In this document: positions 1 through 11,783 of the stretch, in pieces
Numbering within the stretch: position 1 is the stretch's first letter
How the letters are laid out: each line of letters opens with the position of its first letter
From: Eucommia ulmoides
Taxonomy: Eukaryota; Streptophyta; Magnoliopsida; Garryales; Eucommiaceae
Length of the DNA stretch: 64,000 bases
Direction of reading: 5' to 3'
Assembly: GCA_016647705.1 (NCBI GenBank)
Contig: CM028328.1
Location: forward strand, 2,815,311 to 2,879,310
The notes under the pieces: model-generated
Databases searched by the model: none
What the model was told of the DNA's origin: nothing
What the model saw: only the letters and a program-made list of their open reading frames with translations
Translations under genes and position numbers: made by a program

Positions 1-328
1 TGGTGCGGCCAGCACAATGGTCGCACCAGCGACCTTTTTGCAGCCTCCCCCGCGTTCGGTCCAGGCCTCTCTCGTTCTCGTCTGTTTCTTGTCCATTTTG
101 TTCCGAATTAACGCGTTTTTATTCCACTTTGAAAAATCTACAAAACCAAAAAAATAAAAATCAATTACTAATATTTAATTTACTTAAGAGATTAATAAAA
201 TTTAATTTAGCAGTATTAAACCATATAAATACGGTACAATCAAAATAAAATAAATAGAAAAATAAAATAAAGATAACTATAAAATAAAGTATAATTTTTT
301 GCGAGGCGGTCAAAATACCGTGTCTACA
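1..328 (-). mobile_element. LTR fragment of the Ogre/Tat family, cut by window edge
   Basis: This is the reverse complement of the first ~330 bp of the LTRs at 11486 and 23493. The LTR terminus (tgtagaca on the minus strand) is at 328, followed inward by the conserved gcgaggcggtcaaa stretch and the region matching the fidelity-conserved segment around 11690-11830. The rest of the LTR lies left of the window. The 3'-LTR tandem repeats of the full element are not found right of 328. It may therefore be the outer end of a 5' LTR whose element extends leftward, or a solo LTR; the window cannot decide. Confidence 0.9.
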
Positions 329-565
329 CTTACTTCTTTTAGTCACGTAGACAGTTAGTTTCTAAATGTCCAAATTAGTTTCCCAATTCTTTTAGACATT
401 TAGACAATTAGTTTCCCAAGTTTTTTTAGGCATTCGGCTGTTGTTTTTCCTAAATGTCCAATTATGTTCTTCAATTTAGTTTCTTTCGTTTTTTGTTGTA
501 TTTTTTTCTTCTCCACAACTATTTTTGTTTCTACTATGTGCACAAACCAAACCCGAAACTAGTCC
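329..565. other. AT-rich intergenic, no gene
   Basis: Short AT-rich stretch with repeated motifs of the type ttagtttc and aaatgtcc. No coding signal is seen. Confidence 0.5.
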
Positions 566-1906
566 TAAACCGCACACTATTGGGCGATCCACGGGTTAAA
601 CTAGTCAACCCGCACACTATTGGATGGTTCAGGGTTCAAACTAATTCAAATCATAAAGTATTGGTTTGGCCTGCGGTTTTGGCCCAAACTACCCCAACCT
701 GCCCCTAACCACCATGTATTTATAGTTTCAAATCTCAACCCTCTTTACTCTCAATTTGTTGTTTCAAGCGTTTCAAATCTACCTCCCATTGTTCGCCGCG
801 TCGTCTACCACCATCAAGAAGTTTGCCGTTTCAAATTGCTCCGTTTTACCAATTGGCTCGCCAGTTACAAACGCAAATATTAAACATGCATTCCAATTTA
901 TTGCTCCAACAATCCGACTCTCACTGCTCTTATCGTAGTAACCCGCATACCTTCATCAATTGGCGTTCATTTTATCTTCCATTAACGGGTCTTCAATCCA
1001 TCAATGATTTCGTCGATGCTGATCTGAGTTCTTCACGTTCCCTTCTTTCAATCCATATATATATATGTTGTCATATTATCCCAGTAAGTGAACTCTTAAT
1101 CTCTAAAAAAACTATAGTTGTTAAAAATTGTCAATAGAGATATCCTACTCCAATCTCCATCAATTTTTTATAATATAAATATATTTTAAAAAAATGTTTT
1201 TTAGTTTTTGAAAAAAATATTCAAAATTATTATTTCTATTTTTGGATTTCAAAAATATTTTTTTCAAATACCCAAAAAAAAAACTAAATTGTGCTTTCTT
1301 TATTTTTTTTATTTTTTTTGGATTAATTTCCTTTTACCTCATGTATTTTGATCTTGTTTCATTTTGATCCTTCTACTTCAGAAACTTACATTTTATCTCC
1401 CTTTTATTTAATATAAATCGGAATATTATTATTTTGTTTAGCTTAATAAAATATATTACAGAATGGGAGAACTTAAATTACCAATCTAGATTTTGCATTA
1501 AATTGATAAAAATACAATTTTTTTTAATTTTGTTTTTATTAAAAAAAATTATAGAAAGGAAGAGAGAAAGAGAGCGGAAGTATCATTTTATTTCTATTTA
1601 TTATCTTAACATATTAAATTAAAATTAAAATAAATAAATAAAATAGGAGTTTCTCCCGAGAGTAGAAAGAGGTGATGTGAGAATTTTTAAAATAAAAGGG
1701 TTAAAATGAAATAAGACCAAAGTATCAAGGGATAAATGGCAATTAACCATTTTTTTTTCCCTTTCCCAACTAGGTGAGTAGGGGTTGGATCGGGAAGATT
1801 GGGCAGTTTGGGTCAAAACTGCAAACCAAACCAATATCATGCAAGTTGAACTAGTTTAAATAATGAATCACCCAATAATGTGTGGATTACTATGAGCGAT
1901 TTGTAT
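566..1906. mobile_element. Non-autonomous foldback element with ~140-bp imperfect terminal inverted repeats
   Basis: The left arm (about 566-715) and the right arm (about 1770-1906) are inverted copies. The left arm reads tattggtttggcctgcgg then ttggcccaaact. The reverse complement of the right arm reads tattggtttggtttgcag then ttgacccaaact. Both arms also share a cacactattggg-like end and a ttaaactagt motif. The interior has no coding potential beyond chance ORFs. The superfamily is not resolved; a MULE- or hAT-like foldback element is possible. Boundaries are approximate. Confidence 0.6.
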
Positions 1907-2059
1907 GTCGGAGCGTGTGTTATAGTTTGGGCGGGTTTGGCAGATTGATGTCATTATTGCCGATGTAGATCGAGTCTTAAGCGCATCCATTACTCTCTGT
2001 TTGTTTGTTTGTCATGTGGCCTCATACCTCTTGCACGCATTCACTTCCAATTCCATGAC

Positions 2060-2300
2060 ATTAAACGATACTTACCGTTTAAGCTTGGTAGCTGTGCCCA
2101 GGGTTACGAACTCTGTTTTAGTTCTTCATTCACACTACCGTTTTAACTTGGTAGTTGTACCCAGGGTTACGAACCCCGGGTATATGTTTAAAAAAAAAAA
2201 ACGCGTATCCAGTGTTGCAAACACCAGGCATACAGAACCATATCTTTTGAAATTCGGTGTTCGTAACACTGAGTTTTGATACCCGGGGGTTCACAACCCC
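2060..2300. repeat. Direct and inverted copies of a gggttacgaac motif
   Basis: Two ~61-bp direct repeats contain ggtag(c/t)tgt(g/a)cccagggttacgaac, at about 2086 and 2147. Inverted relatives follow at 2205-2300 (agtgttgcaaacac, acccgggggttcacaacccc). This is a degenerate tandem or inverted repeat, probably a transposon remnant. No gene is seen. Confidence 0.5.
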
Positions 2301-2689
2301 AGGTAGCCTGTGTTTGGTAATAAGTTGAAAACCACTCGTTTTTAGTATTTTTTTCTATTTATGAGGTGAAGAATTTTTCACTTCCCATTCTATGAAATTA
2401 AACGATACCTAACTATCAATTAGATAATTTCCAAAATCTTATTTCCCCCTTGTACTAAATAGTATTTTCAGTTTTGCGAGATTGAAACAAATGTAGAATT
2501 TAGAGGATCAAATATACAATTTAACGAATTAATATATTCGGTTAGATTTGCTACTCCAACTACTTGATAATAGGTATTGAAAAATATTTTAATAAAATCA
2601 AAATAATTGTTGTCTTAGATTATTTTTTTTCACCATCTAATTATATATTTAGATTCGTCTTAATAAGATATTCAAATGATATCTCATTC
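2301..2689. other. AT-rich intergenic, no gene
   Basis: No coding signal or clear repeat boundary was seen here. Confidence 0.4.
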
Positions 2690-3425
2690 AATATTTTTTT
2701 CATTAGTTTTCATATCCGTGTTATATTTTCATAGTTTTTCATATCATATTGAAATTTAAACTTGGTATTGTTTTTATGATCTAACTATATATTCATATTT
2801 GTCTAAATAAAATCTTCAAAAAGATATCTTGTTCATCATTTTTCATAAAAAATTAAGATTCGTGTTATATTCAACATGATATTTTCAGAATTTTCAATTT
2901 TTATTAAGATTCGTGTTATATTCAATATGGTATTTTCAGAATTTTCAGTTTTTATATTCGTGTTACATTCAATATGCTACTTCGGACTTTTCGTAGTTTT
3001 CCACATCATGTTAAATTTAACATAATATTTTTTTCTTAATCTAATTATATATTCAGATTCGTATGAATAACTCCTTAAAAATAATATCACATTCATCAAT
3101 TTTCATAAAAAATTTACATTCGTGTTATATTCAACACGAAATTCTTATTCATGTTTTCACATCATTTTGAATTCAACATGGTATTTTTTTAGAATCTAAT
3201 TATATAAATACCCTCGCAATATAATATTTTTTGTTGTTTATTTATATTTTCTAATTTTTACTCTTGTTTTTTTTTTGTTTTTTTTTTTTTTAAATTTTTT
3301 TTTGGTATAGTATTTGTAGGAAAAAAACAAAAAAAAATCTAGAAAAAAAAATACAATTTTTCATCGAAATTCACATTTATGTTATATTCAACTCGAAATT
3401 AATTTTCGTGTTATATTCAACATTG
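2690..3425. repeat. Degenerate array of ttcgtgttatattcaa motifs
   Basis: About seven copies of a motif close to ttcgtgttatattcaa occur near 2715, 2870, 2909, 2957, 3118, 3372 and 3405. They are embedded in AT-rich DNA with repeated ctaattatatattcag and attttcagaattttca blocks. This looks like a decayed tandem array. No coding signal is seen. Confidence 0.55.
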
Positions 3426-4090
3426 CAGAAAAACAAAATCTTTTAAATCTAATTTTGAAATTGAAATTGAGACTAATCGGTAATACAATTTCATAAGTTA
3501 TGGACTATTCTGTTCAATTGAAAAGTTGATGGATCATTCGGTAGATTTGGACTCTTGTTGAGATCAGTCGGTAATTTTTTTCTTTTTTTTATGTAATTGG
3601 TGTAAAATATAGTTTAAAAATTTAACTAAATTAATATATATGTGTGTGTGTGTGTTTTCTTCCAAACAAACAATTCTCAAGTTTAATCAAATCATAATTA
3701 AATAAAACAATATGACCCTAATTAGTTTTGGGGGGATTAACAATTTGCACCCCTAAAGTTTGATCATTAAGGCATATAGGTTCCCCTAGTTTTAATTTTA
3801 ACATATAACACCCAGAAGTTTTCTTATCGTCCCGCAGTAGTCCAAATTATTATTCCCATTACAATTTCGACTGACAAACAATCACTTACCGCACATTTGA
3901 ATATTTTTCTGGAGCCTCATGATAATTTGAACTCTGCATTTTCTATCCCCCAATTCGCTTTCCTACTCATATATACACACACATATATTGTGTAAACATA
4001 GGGGGGATGGGAAAGGAGGAAGAGGCTAGAATTAGAGATGGCATCAGTTTGGTTTTGGGTCGGTTTCACTAGAAATCAAAACCAAAATAG
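3426..4090. other. AT-rich intergenic with MITE-like remnants
   Basis: Contains a short (TG)n at about 3643-3655. The block around 3735-3820 (cacccctaaagtttga) has an inverted relative around 4385-4470, suggesting a foldback remnant. No gene is seen. Confidence 0.4.
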
Positions 4091-4094
4091 TAGT

Positions 4095-4660
4095 AATACA
4101 TATAAAAAATAGATCTAAAATAACAATTAGGCGGTTAGGTTACGCAGTTTGATTTCATGGTTATTATCCCAAAATCAAAATTAAGACCGTTTTGATTTTC
4201 AATTTTAAAACCAAAATTATTTGACCAATTGTTCGGTTTGATTCGGTTACCCACTGGTTCAATTTCAATTGTCGAATTGCCCAGAAAGCTTCCTTAGAAA
4301 TAGTAAGGAGCACAACAAGTGACTACTCAACATCCACAATTGTAACGAACCTAATAATTTGAACTTAAATAGTAGAATAGTTAGAAAACTTAAGGGTGCC
4401 GTGTGTTCAAATTAAAACTACAGGGATGGAAGTGAAATAATAGTCAAACTTCAAGGTGTAAAGTGTAAAAAAAACATTATATATATAATTTATTTATTTT
4501 TTTTCGAGAGGAACTTTGGTGGTAGTTTTCATATGTGGATAGATAGTGTACACGGTTTCTCCACAAGACCGCGTTTAAGGATTGTTTAGCTTAGGCTTTT
4601 TCTTTGAGTTATCGGGGAAATTTCATAGGCTTCTTCCTCAGTAATAAGTTGAGTTAAACT
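4095..4660 (+). repeat. Diverged duplicate of the NDR1 upstream region (copy A)
   Basis: Colinear with 31509-31830. Shared blocks include tacgcagtt(t/c)gattt, aatttcaattg near 4260, cccagaaag(c)tt, and the strongest block at 4555-4625 (ctccacaagaccgcgttt, ggctttttctttgagttatc). Copy A carries an extra ~200 bp at about 4308-4510 that is absent from the 31.5-kb copy. With the leader copy at 8396-8491 it marks an old duplication of the NDR1 5' flank. Confidence 0.75.
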
Positions 4661-5376
4661 TTTTTTAGATGTATCAAGATTTTAAAAATTATTTTTTAGG
4701 TCTCATTTCATGTGTAAAAAAATCACTGTTACAGAATTTCATAAAATAGTATTTTTATAGGATGGACCTTTGGGAGAATTTCCTTAATAAGTTTAACCCG
4801 CCTAGTAGTTTTTATTCTCACTTTTTTTGGTACATATATTAAGAGAGCGTTGAATTCTAAATCTTTCACAAGGGAGATTAGATACATATCTACTAGATTA
4901 TAAATACAGTAAGTTAAATCTTATTTTTTATTGGGTTAAAAAATCTCTGTCTATATTTACAAAAACAATTAAGTAAACAAATAAAAATGGTAAAAGAGTA
5001 ATTTAAAAAAATACATATATATATATATATATATTAAATTTATATATCAATTTATTAAAAAGGAGTGTATCACACATTTCTGTTATTCTTATTTAAAAAA
5101 TATATATACTTTTTTTTTTTTTTTTTTAAAAAAAAAAAATCACTAACACCCCTAATTAAAAAAAATATTTTTCACCCCTTTATTTTTTTAAAAATAACAA
5201 TAAATTTGGGAATCATCAGACTATTCTCTTATTCAAAATTAAATCAAAGATTCTTTCGTAATTTAAAAAAAAAAAAAGGTACCGAACACTACTTGAAATC
5301 CCTTTCTTGCCCTTTTCTTCTAAAATTCTTCAATACAAACTATATGAGATACGTGTTTATTATATATATATATATA
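4661..5376. other. AT-rich remainder of the NDR1-upstream duplicate
   Basis: No gene. The stretch around 5235-5262 (caaaattaaatcaaagatt, cgtaattt) matches 32387-32420 upstream of the NDR1 gene. Poly-A/T tracts occur at about 5110-5145. It ends in a (TA)n tract that directly abuts the Helitron 3' end at 5377. Confidence 0.45.
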
Positions 5377-7603
5377 CTAGCGTATAACCCGTGCCTGAAG
5401 GCACGGGTGTTAACAAATTGAACATCAAATTATTTAACTTTTTCTACTACTGGATAATTTCAATTAATCACAATTAGGCATAAATTAATAATACGTGCAC
5501 AAATTTAAAAAAATAAAATTATAGAACAATCTATACATCATTCTCAAGATCTTACTTCTACTTTCAAATTAATAGAACAATACATAACAGAACCAATAAC
5601 AATCAACAAAACTTAACCAACAATTCAAACAAAATGAGAAATCACAATTTATTTCTCAAATTCTCAAGTTCCACTTTATTTCATTTACTTTGTTTATATA
5701 ACACTCCCATTTTCAACAATGGATTTTCAAACCAATACAACAATAACCAAAAATACAAAGATAAAAAATAAAATAAAATAAATAAATAAATAAAATCTTT
5801 GAAAAAATGAGATAATCAAATTTGATTATACAACAATACCCCTAACATTTCAATAATTGAACGCTTATTATAAACAAAACTCATGCAAACAAAATTAAAC
5901 CATTTGAGCCCGATTGCAATAAAAAAAAAAAAAATCTAATACAAAAATAATGAAAAAGTTAACCAACTAAACCTAATTTGAGATAAATATTATTAAAAAA
6001 AAAAAATGAATGAGAGATTTTGAGGAGCATAATTAATAACCTATACTTTTTCGTGTTTTTTTTTTCTGACATTTGGAAAAATTATAAAGGAACAGTCCAT
6101 GTTAGAATATATTTCATTCATAAAAATTCGAAATGAACAAAAATAGAGTTTAGAAGGTGAAGTAAAAAACCCCTCTAAAATCTAGGAAATGAGAACATAA
6201 AATCTGCGAACAATTCCCAAATGGGGAACAAAAAATATGGGAATATAAATCTTCTGCTTTAGCACTGATCTATAATACAAAATAAAAGTGAAACAAACTC
6301 AAGTGGTTTACCACAAATCTAGAAATAGAAACTACAATCTGGAAAGAGAAACATAAAATCTAGGAAAATAAATCTTAGAAAATAAATTTTAAAACAGAAA
6401 TATGGCAACAAAAAAAACTGGAAACATAAATAGTTGGTTTGAACTCTAATGACTAATCTATAATACAAAGCGAAAGAAACTAATAAAGTGATTTATGATG
6501 AATCAGGGACTTGAAGTTGAAGATCATGAATACGCTGGAGATAGTAACGCTTTATACCTTCTTCACAAAATTATAGATGTTCTCTTCAATCTGAATTTTC
6601 AACAAAACAATTTGAAAAAAAAAAAATCAGAGAAACGGAAGCCACAAACCCTAGCAAATCGGGTAGATTTAATGGCTAGATTGTTGATCATCGGATTCAA
6701 ATAAAAAAAATAAACGACGCCGATCTGAAAATGAATCGAATCAAAGACGGACATGTTAATCGTCGAATGGGAACACAAATGGGAACCATAAAGATGTTAG
6801 AAATACAAATGGGAATAAAATCACAAAACGAACATGGAAGAGACACAAATGGAGATTGCAACATTTGTTTTTCTGTTGCAGAGGAGAAACACAAATCGGA
6901 ACAGAAGAAAAAAAAGTAGAAAACAATTTATTGAATATTACCCAATTTTAATCTCAGATCTGGTGAAAAATTGGATTTAGATTTAGATTCATCCCCTCAC
7001 CCTCTCAGCCGCCACCTCGATCATTCTCAGCTCCGTAACCGTCGCAATCGCAGATCCTCGACCCTTTCTACCTCGACCAGCCCCCTCTCAGTCACAAGCC
7101 CATCACAGGCCATTCCTCGTGTATGTGCTTGTTTATCTTGAGAGAGAGAGCGAGAGGGAGATCGTGATGGACATAGAATGGGGAAAGAAGTGGGAGGGAG
7201 AGAAGATTGATAGAGATGGAGGAGGCGGAGAGAGAGAGGCAATTGGAGATAATTTAGGGTTAGAAAGTAATATGAGAGAGAGATTGACATAATTAAATTA
7301 CAAACCTTCCTATTCAGAAAATGTGAAAAAGGGAAATTTTGGTTAGTTAACTAAATTAACATTTAAATTAAGAGAAATTAGGTTTCGATGCCTAAAATAA
7401 AATTAGTGTACCTTAATCAATGCTCAATTAGAAAAAAATTAAGTAAATCAATACCTAAAATAAAATTAATTTGTCTCAATCTGTCCTAGTCAGCAAATTT
7501 GTTTAGCCTCGTCAGCAATTTTGTTTGTTCTAGTCATATTTTTTTGTCCTAGTCATAAGTTTGTCCTAGTCAGCCAAAAAGCCATCCTGTTTTATATAAT
7601 AGA
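5377..7603 (-). mobile_element. Non-autonomous Helitron A (2.2 kb, minus strand)
   Basis: Both rolling-circle termini are visible. The 3' end (minus strand) is CTAG at 5377-5380 followed by T. Six bases inside it lies a perfect 9-bp stem (5387-5395 with 5400-5408) with a 4-base loop, as expected for Helitrons. The 5' end on the minus strand is TCTATTATATAAAACAGGA, starting at 7603 and preceded by A. The element therefore sits in an A|T dinucleotide (A5376, T7604) with no target duplication, the Helitron signature. The interior has no Rep/helicase ORF. A GC-richer block at about 6990-7150 may be captured leader DNA, but I do not recognise it. Confidence 0.8.
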
Positions 7604-8308
7604 TACTATAATATAATAAATTAAAAAATGACTAATTTTTTTAATTAATTTTGGTGTCTCTATTTAAGGTCATGAGATAGAGAATTAAGAGATAGAGAGA
7701 GGAGATTAAGTAATTAAGAAATTATGTATATTTTTATCATTATATATATTTTTTATAAGTCAAAAATAATATTAATATAACTTTATTTCCTTTTAGACAA
7801 ATTTAATTTCCTTATATATTCCTTAACTTAAGACTGCAAAATGTCCTACTTAATAAATTTGTTTATCCTAGTCAACAATTTTATTTGTCCTAGTCATATT
7901 TTTTTGTCCTAGTCATAAGTTTGTCTTAGTCAGCCAAAAATCCGTCCTGTTTTATATAATAGATACTATAATATAATAAATTAAAAAATGACTAATTTTT
8001 TTTAATTAATTTTGGTGTCTCTATTTAAGGTCATGAGAGAGAGAATTAAGAGATAGAGAGAAGAGATTAAGTAATTAAGAAATTATGTATATTTTTATCA
8101 TTATATATATTTTTTATAAGTCGAAAATAATATTAATATAACTTTATTTCCTTTTAGACAAATTTAATTTCTTTATATATTCCTTAACTTAAGACTGCAA
8201 AATGTCCTACTTAATAAATTTGTTTATCCTAGTCAACAATTTTGTTTGTCCTACTCATATTTTTTTGTCCTAGTTATAAGTTTGTCTTAGTCAGCCAAAA
8301 ATCCGTCC

Positions 8309-8310
<2 letters not shown>
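7463..8310. repeat. ~360-bp tandem duplication that includes the Helitron A 5' end
   Basis: The block ending cctgttttatataatagatac recurs at 7586 and 7946, and in truncated form at 8307. The period is 360-361 bp. Each unit holds ~140 bp of Helitron 5' terminus (tcctagtcag-rich) plus ~220 bp of AT-rich DNA containing tcatgaga and cttaagactgcaaaatg. The third terminus is lost in the following (TA)n. No gene is seen. Confidence 0.85.

Positions 8311-8315
<5 letters not shown>

Positions 8316-8394
<79 letters not shown>
8316..8394. repeat. (TA)n microsatellite
   Basis: About 40 uninterrupted TA units. The tract lies at the same place relative to the NDR1 leader as the (TA)n at 32499-32546. Confidence 0.95.
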
Positions 8395-8396
<2 letters not shown>

Positions 8397-8491
8397 CTCT
8401 CTATTTTTATTATTCCGATCTCCACACAACTTGCAAGTTGCAACCCACCACGGAGTAACCGGAAAACCTATTTTTCCACCTCTAACCATGT
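8395..8491 (+). pseudogene. NDR1 5' leader and start codon, truncated duplicate
   Basis: Nearly identical to 32546-32640, the DNA just upstream of the NDR1-like ATG. Shared blocks include tattccgatctccacacaac, caacccaccacggagtaacc and ccacctctaaccatgtc. One 7-base duplication (aagttgc) and a few substitutions distinguish them. Homology stops two bases after the ATG at 8488-8490; the coding body is absent and GC-rich LTR-like DNA follows. The ORF that spans this point is mostly translated (TA)n and is not a gene. Confidence 0.85.
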
Positions 8492-9118
8492 CTTCTTTTC
8501 CTCTCGTGCTCCTAGCCGTTGTTCGGGCCGAGATCCAATTTGTCACCTGCACACAGAACGGGCCGGGTTTTCCCCGACGTGTCCCCTCCGGCGTGAGAGT
8601 AAGAGCCCGGGGTAGAAATATAGATCGGAGAGTCATTGTTACCTCAATCTGTCTGAGTGACCTATGACGAAATTTTTCTCTCTAGAATGGTTTTATCGTC
8701 CCCCAAAAGTGTTGGGGAAGCCTCATATTTATAGGCGGAAGCGTGATTAGTGCAAACAAGATTAAGACCTTAACCTCGGATTACCGGTAAGTAGTCAGGC
8801 GCATGGGCCGCACGACGGAATTAGAGCTATGGGCCTAGGCCTTGGGCCCTTCATTGCTGATGGCGGGGACCGAGGCTCGACCTGCTGAGGAGGCGGGTCA
8901 GGGCGGTCACGGTGGTGAAGGTCGGTCTGGCCCCTCGACCTTCCGTGGAGTGCCGTCTCCACAGGGCTCCTGGAGGGAGCCCTCTTAGTCTTATGCAAAG
9001 CTGATCGACCTAGGGGCCATCCGGGTTGTCTATACACCGGGCTTGCCTGAGGTCTTTGGTGACGTAGCAGATCTGATCCGGGTGGTTGACACGTGAAGGA
9101 GATCCGATTTTACCTACA
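8489..9118 (-). mobile_element. Probable LTR fragment or solo LTR of another gypsy-type element
   Basis: A 630-bp GC-rich block unlike its surroundings. On the minus strand it starts TGTAGG (9118) and can end CA (8489). It has a TATA-like cctataaatatgagg at about 8728-8742. Downstream lies text typical of plant gypsy leaders (gccggaggggacacg, cgatctatatttctacccc). I found no matching 5-bp target duplication (aacca left, tcata right). It may be truncated or may mark a recombination breakpoint. The short ORFs in it are not genes. Confidence 0.5.
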
Positions 9119-9224
9119 TCATATATTATATATACACACACTAGAGATAAAAATGCAAATAAATGAAAATAAGGAAATAGATTTATATATATAACTAGGT
9201 GAAGAGCACGTGCGAGGCACGTGC

Positions 9225-9746
9225 CCGTTATCTCTATACTTCATCCCTTTTTTATTGGTTTCAATCATAGATTATCAATGACTTTTCCACCCACATCCTT
9301 AGATTGTTTTAATTTCATGAATTACTCTTAAGTGTTTCCACAATGGCAAATTAATATCTACCGGCTTACGAGCAACAAGTTAATATTGTATTGTGCATCT
9401 AATCACAAAATATAACTACCAAGAAATGTGCACAAACTTACATTTATACCGTATATGAGTATAAAAAAGGATATACATTAAATGAGAAAATTACATGCAA
9501 AATTTCTTATTGAACATTTTCATTCATCCATTTTAATGTTACAAAAGCCTAATAAATATTCTAAAATTTTGTGTACCTAACAATATTTTAACCATCATAA
9601 CATTAAAAAAAGAAAAAAGAAAAAAAACAGAAGGACAAAACCAGTTCTATGAACTCCAAATCTTCTTCTTATTCAAGAACAATTGTAGCAAGAGCAAGTA
9701 TATATACCGTAGATATCATATTCCTGATCAGACATACTTAGCATAC
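9225..9746. other. Helitron B 3' subterminal DNA, no gene
   Basis: AT-rich, no coding signal. It probably includes eEF1B-gamma intron sequence at its right side, then Helitron subterminal sequence. Confidence 0.45.
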
Positions 9747-10497
9747 CTTGCCAATGGGATTTATCTGAAAAACTCGAGGGTTTTATTAGTAACACCCATC
9801 TCAAAATTCTGGGTCACCTCCACTTTAACCCCGGAATATTATGCAACAATAAGTGCCTTCACGGCATTTTTGGTTGTTCTTGTAGCATGCAAGACCTACA
9901 AATATTAAATAAAATTAGAAAACATCCCAAAGCAAGTTTTATAAATAAAAAATATATATGAATCACACATATTGTATTGGAGTTCTTCAAGAGGGAAAAA
10001 AAAATACATAAAAAAAGGTAAATCAGTGAAACACATTCAACTTGAAACAAATACAACACACAAAACAAGTGGAAGTTAAAAGAAGGCCTATGAATACTTT
10101 GAGTGACACAGGGTGTAAGTGACATAAGAAGTGGGAGTGAAAATATAACAAACATTAAATTTATCTCTGAAAGTAAAGATATTGAAGCGAACCATATCAC
10201 ACGAGGTTAAGGTCGGTAGATCTCTGCATCTCAAATTCAATTGTTCTCTTTCCAATTTAAACATAAATCGACAAACTTCAATCATCCACTCAATTACTGA
10301 GACAAACACAAATAAATCACTCAATCATCTACTCAATTGTTGAGACAGACACAAATAAATCACAAACCTACATGATTGATATCACAAACTAACATTCATG
10401 AAGAAATCACATTATAAACGATTACACGGTGAAAACAAATAACTGAGAAATCAATGTGCAATACGAGAGAACAATAATAAAAATTTACCAACGCCAT
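9747..10497 (-). pseudogene. eEF1B-gamma (EF-1-gamma) 5' gene fragment
   Basis: Exon 1 (10489-10497) is ATG GCG TTG followed by a GT donor. After a ~590-bp intron, exon 2 (9747-9895) begins after a tag acceptor and encodes VLHATRTTKNAVKALIVA, then YSGVKVEVTQNFEMGV. This is the N-terminal thioredoxin-like part of plant elongation factor 1B gamma. It is broken by an in-frame TAA after LIVA, and by a 1-base deletion with a second TAA near the end of the exon. The exon still stops at a usable gtatgc donor after the NPIGK-equivalent. Only the first two exons are present, so it cannot make the protein. It lies at the 3' end of Helitron B. Confidence 0.8.
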
Positions 10498-10585
10498 GGC
10501 TGAACAGGGAAGATACTCGCTTTCAACTACCAGACTTGCACATAAGCAACACACATAAAACTTTGGGCCATTAATTGGTACAAAT

Positions 10586-11165
10586 TTACACAGATTCTCA
10601 TAAAAACGATCAAAAATTAAGTAAAAACGACGAACCTAAGCACACAAAGAATCTTTCTGAAAGAGCGAGCTCAACGACAATGAGATGAAGAATTGTATCT
10701 TGAAATAGAGAATATGAATGTTAGGAATGTTAATCAAATCACACAAAAATAAAAATGAAAATCATTGGGTTTCATTTGCAAGTTCAATATATGACTTTGT
10801 CTTCAATTGCAAAGGGTTCTTAACAAATGGTACTAAAAAATATTCTTTTTCTAAAAACATTAATTTTAACTAATAGAGCCCATAATGAGTATATACGACA
10901 ACCATATGCATGCAATTACACTTACTAAAGTGAAATATTGTCGTAAGAAAAGAAAAAAAAATCAAATCTTCTCATTAAGATAATAAAATAATTTTGTTCC
11001 ACTTGATTGAAATGTTGTTGTTGATTTATTTTTTTTTATTTTTTTATTTTTTTTAAGATATGGCCTTTAAATTCATTTAAAAACATTTATATCTTCTAGA
11101 TGTTTTTTTTAAAGAATTTATAGACTTGATGATTGGCAAATGAAAACAAATGGCCATGATAAAAA
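10586..11165 (-). promoter_or_regulatory. eEF1B-gamma upstream and leader region, copy 1
   Basis: This ~580-bp block is upstream, on the minus strand, of the eEF1B-gamma ATG at 10497. It is repeated at 28428-29030. It contains a leader-like part (gaagaattgtatcttgaaat on the plus strand) and an intron-start-like ttcgtcgtttttac on the minus strand. Between the block and the ATG lies ~90 bp that is not shared with copy 2. The function as promoter plus 5' UTR is inferred from position. Confidence 0.6.
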
Positions 11166-11480
11166 CAGTTCAAACTTAGAACTGGAAAATGTGGCAAGAA
11201 AAAAAATTACATTTGAGTTTCTCGAATTTTATGATTGACGAAAAGAGAGAAGCTTTCACAAATTCTAATCAGGCTTGAATTTTTTGGGACAAAAAGATTA
11301 TTCGGAATATTGTTCATTTTGCGCATTTATGAATTGATTACAATTTCCAACAAATGAGGTGGTCTGAATCAAATATGGACAAATATCAGGGGAGCTAAGT
11401 TAAATTTGACAAAAGGGAGAAAAAAAAAGGGAAAACCGAATATAAAAAGAAAACTGAAAAGATAGTCTATAGCAGCTTAA
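11166..11480. other. Helitron B interior, no gene
   Basis: No coding signal was seen. It runs into the target site of the Ogre insertion at 11481-11485. Confidence 0.4.
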
Positions 11481-11783
11481 GGTTGTGTAGACACGGCATT
11501 TTTGACCGCCTCGCAAAAAAATTATACTTTATTTTATAGTTACCTTTTTTTTTATTTTTTTTATTTTGTTTTGATTGTACCGTATTTATGCGGTTTAATA
11601 CTGCTAAATTAAATTTTATTAATCTCTAAAGTAAATTAAATATTAGTAATTGATTTTTTTTTTTTTTGGTTTTGTAGATTTTTCGAAGTGGAATAAAAAC
11701 GCGTTAATTCGGAACAAAATGGACAAGAAACAGACGAGAACGAGAGAGGCCTGGACCGAACGCCGGGGGGGGGGGCTGCAAAA

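Noticed and set aside
3733-4475. A single foldback element from inverted blocks near 3735-3820 and 4385-4470
   Set aside because: The span includes DNA colinear with the NDR1 upstream duplicate, so the blocks may be two separate remnants; boundaries cannot be supported.
8242-8667. 141-residue ORF on the plus strand and its minus-strand partner
   Set aside because: Both are mainly translated (TA)n (poly Y-I) joined to LTR-like DNA; no conserved domain.
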